Shown here one piece after another: positions 6,524 through 7,473 of a stretch of 7,473 nucleotides of DNA. Under the pieces are notes generated by a model. The model was given only the letters and a program-made list of their open reading frames with translations, did no database searches and was not told where the DNA came from. The stretch spans positions 1-7,473 of the forward strand of contig JBOFCO010000176.1 of NCBI GenBank assembly GCA_051646105.1, written 5' to 3'. The DNA comes from JBOFCO01 sp051646105. GTDB taxonomy: Bacteria > Pseudomonadota > Alphaproteobacteria > Rhodobacterales > Rhodobacteraceae. Numbering within the stretch: position 1 is the stretch's first letter; the number at the start of each line of letters is the position of its first letter. A program made the position numbers and the translations under genes.

Positions 6524-6862
6524 ATGACCTATGTCGTGACCGAAAACTGCATCGCCTGCAAATACACCGACTGTGTCGAGGTGTGTCCGGTCGATTGTTT
6601 TTACGAGGGCGAGAACACACTGGTTATCCATCCGGACGAATGTATCGACTGCGGCGTCTGTGAACCGGAATGTCCCGCCGATGCGATCCGCCCCGATACC
6701 GAGCCGGACATGGAAAAGTGGGTGGAGTTCAACCGGAAATATGCGGTGCTCTGGCCTGTCATCACCCAGCGCCGCGATCCGTTGCCCGATGCCAAGGAAC
6801 ATGACGGCGAATCCGGCAAGATGGAAAAGTATTTTTCAGAAGTGCCCGGGCAAGGTGACTGA
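6524..6862 (+). CDS. fdxA: seven-iron ([3Fe-4S][4Fe-4S]) ferredoxin, FdxA family
   Basis: A 112-residue soluble electron carrier that closely follows the Azotobacter vinelandii FdI pattern as I recall it. Counting Met as 1, cysteines lie at 9, 12, 17, 21, 25, 40, 43, 46 and 50. By family rules Cys9, Cys17 and Cys50 hold the [3Fe-4S] cluster; Cys21, Cys40, Cys43 and Cys46 hold the [4Fe-4S] cluster; Cys12 and Cys25 would be free, as in FdI. Diagnostic blocks are CKYTDCVEVCPVDCF and HPDECIDCGVCEPECP. The C-terminal part (about 55-112, including VLWPVITQRRDPLPDA) is the usual extension of this family and packs over the clusters. The electron partner is not visible here; neighbours are an S4 protein upstream and carD downstream. 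The start is supported by the family N-terminus MTYVVTENC. Confidence 0.95.
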   Translation: MTYVVTENCIACKYTDCVEVCPVDCFYEGENTLVIHPDECIDCGVCEPECPADAIRPDTEPDMEKWVEFNRKYAVLWPVITQRRDPLPDAKEHDGESGKMEKYFSEVPGQGD

Positions 6863-6882
6863 CGAACGGGCGGACTGACACT

Positions 6883-6925
6883 GCGAATCGCCTCTTGGTG
6901 CAATACGATTCGCTGCAAATGCAGC
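6883..6925 (+). terminator. overlapping hairpins downstream of fdxA
   Basis: GCGAATCG (6883-6890) pairs perfectly with CGATTCGC (6906-6913) around a 15-base loop. GCTGCA (6912-6917) pairs with TGCAGC (6920-6925). The two stems share bases 6912-6913, so both cannot form fully at once. They begin 20 bases after the fdxA stop, which suits transcript-end protection or termination. No T-tract follows, so a Rho-independent terminator is not supported by the usual rule. Confidence 0.35.
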
Positions 6926-6933
6926 ATCGGTGT

Positions 6934-6955
6934 CGTGCCAGGTTGGTGCGGCACG
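6934..6955 (+). other. stem-loop CGTGCC/GGCACG
   Basis: A 6-bp perfect inverted repeat (6934-6939 with 6950-6955) has a 10-base loop. It can be extended by a further GTC/GAC pairing across a small bulge. It lies between the fdxA-proximal hairpins and the presumed carD promoter. It could be part of the fdxA 3' end, a protein-binding site, or chance. Confidence 0.3.
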
Positions 6956-7008
6956 TGACGTAACCGCCCACAATTGCTTGAGCATTCCCGACATTGCGTT
7001 GCGGCGCT

Positions 7009-7040
7009 TTGATTCGCGCGTTTTTTCTGCTATGTATATT
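7009..7040 (+). promoter_or_regulatory. putative carD promoter
   Basis: TTGATT (7009-7014) is followed by a T-run and then TATGTATATT (7031-7040), the most AT-rich stretch in the window. Two -10 readings are possible: TATGTA (7031-7036) with a 16-base spacer, or TATATT (7035-7040) with a 20-base spacer. The second has the better hexamer and the first the better spacing. Transcription would start at about 7043-7047, giving a leader of about 145-150 bases. The -35 element overlaps a GANTC site at 7011-7015. Confidence 0.45.
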
Positions 7041-7071
7041 CCTGTTACAAATTTCATGATGACCGCCCTTT

Positions 7072-7095
7072 CCGCCGGTGACAAAGACCCGGCGG
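7072..7095 (+). promoter_or_regulatory. GC-rich hairpin in the carD leader
   Basis: CCGCCGG (7072-7078) and CCGGCGG (7089-7095) form a perfect 7-bp stem with a 10-base loop, followed by CAAATTTT. It lies inside the presumed carD leader, about 30 bases after the likely transcription start and about 100 before the carD ATG. The short T-run makes it terminator-like but weak. It could act as an attenuator, a stability element or a pausing site. Confidence 0.4.
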
Positions 7096-7192
7096 CAAAT
7101 TTTCAGTGCCAATTTACCCCATGCTCCGGTGCCAGACTGGCCCGGCAGGGGTTTCTTGTCGCCGGAACGGTCAGAGCGAGGAAGCGAACCCG

Positions 7193-7473
7193 ATGACGAA
7201 AACCAAGAAATCCGATTTCCGCCCGAATGACTTCGTGGTCTATCCTGCGCATGGCGTGGGCCGGATCATCTCGATCGAGGAACAGGAAATCGCGGGTCTG
7301 CACCTGGAGCTGTTCGTGATCTCGTTCGAGAAGGACAAGATGACGCTGCGGGTTCCGACCTACAAGGCCACCGAAAACGGCATGCGCCAGCTTTCCACAC
7401 CCGATGTCGTGACCAAGGCGCTGGACACGCTGAAGGGCAAGGCCAAGGTCAAGCGGGCCATGTGGTCGCGCCG
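7193..7473 (+). CDS. carD: CarD-family RNA-polymerase-binding transcription regulator (5' part)
   Basis: The first 93 full codons, plus CG of an Arg codon, of a protein normally about 165-170 residues in alphaproteobacteria; the window cuts off the rest. The N-terminus MTKTKKSDFRPNDFVVYPAHGVGRI begins the RNA-polymerase-interacting (Tudor-like) domain, which continues through FVISFEKDKMTLRVP to about residue 65. The helical DNA-contacting domain follows. Trp91, in the local sequence AMWSRR, lines up with the NWSRR tryptophan of mycobacterial CarD that wedges into the upstream edge of the transcription bubble. AGGA (7179-7182) about 10 bases upstream supports the ATG at 7193. CarD binds the RNA polymerase beta subunit and stabilises open complexes. 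In Rhodobacter sphaeroides it is known to activate promoters lacking the -7T and to repress its own. Confidence 0.95.
   Translation, partial: MTKTKKSDFRPNDFVVYPAHGVGRIISIEEQEIAGLHLELFVISFEKDKMTLRVPTYKATENGMRQLSTPDVVTKALDTLKGKAKVKRAMWSR

Larger units (their letters stand above)
6863..7192 (+). other. 330-base structured intergenic region between fdxA and carD
   Basis: No convincing conserved protein is encoded here. The region holds two inverted repeats that share two bases, a third stem-loop, an AT-rich promoter-like stretch near 7009-7040, a strong hairpin at 7072-7095, three GANTC motifs (6885, 6907, 7011), and a possible 46-codon leader ORF that ends over the carD start. It probably combines the fdxA 3' end with the carD promoter and a leader of roughly 145-150 bases. 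Each part is described separately. Confidence 0.6.

Noticed and set aside
6930..7055. Upstream extension of the leader ORF to the ATG at 6930
   Set aside because: It would start before the probable carD promoter and inside the hairpin region. Only the part from about 7056 could lie on a carD transcript.

Overview
The window is high-GC, densely coded DNA from an alphaproteobacterium, most likely a Rhodobacteraceae/Paracoccus-type organism. The evidence is the strong G/C bias at codon third positions, the gene order SUV3-like helicase - S4-domain protein - seven-iron ferredoxin - carD (which I recall as typical of that family), and the character of the proteins. I see no mobile element, CRISPR array, tRNA or rRNA.

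Layout. From the left there is a MeaB/ArgK-type G-protein chaperone gene (84-1079, +). It converges on a two-gene minus-strand unit: a small SCP2-like lipid-binding protein (2073-2360) followed 10 bases later by an alpha/beta hydrolase of the lysophospholipase/monoacylglycerol lipase type (1112-2062, GTG start). A 79-base divergent spacer (2361-2439) separates this unit from a plus-strand series: an exported TPR protein (2440-2994), a 1022-residue SUV3-type RNA helicase with a long disordered basic tail (3019-6087), and an Hsp15-like S4 RNA-binding protein (about 6100-6468). The series continues with a 7Fe ferredoxin of the FdxA/FdI type (6524-6862) behind its own TTGACA promoter, and then the start of carD (7193 to the window end), a global RNA-polymerase-binding regulator that is cut off by the window.

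How the genes fit together. The helicase and S4 protein lie head to tail with almost no gap and both should act on RNA, so they probably form an RNA/ribosome-maintenance unit. The SCP2-like protein and the hydrolase look co-translated and may both handle lipids. MeaB normally protects the B12-dependent methylmalonyl-CoA mutase, which is not in this window. CarD may bear on the promoters seen here: the proposed fdxA -10 box lacks the final T, which is the promoter class CarD is known to support in Rhodobacter.

Nothing here is clearly a new system. The parts most worth a second look are the 330-base fdxA-carD intergenic region (several hairpins, three GANTC sites, a possible leader ORF ending in an ATGA overlap with carD), the start of the S4 gene (a possible one-base frameshift that hides a GTGA-coupled start), and the helicase tail that ends in a short folded-looking motif.
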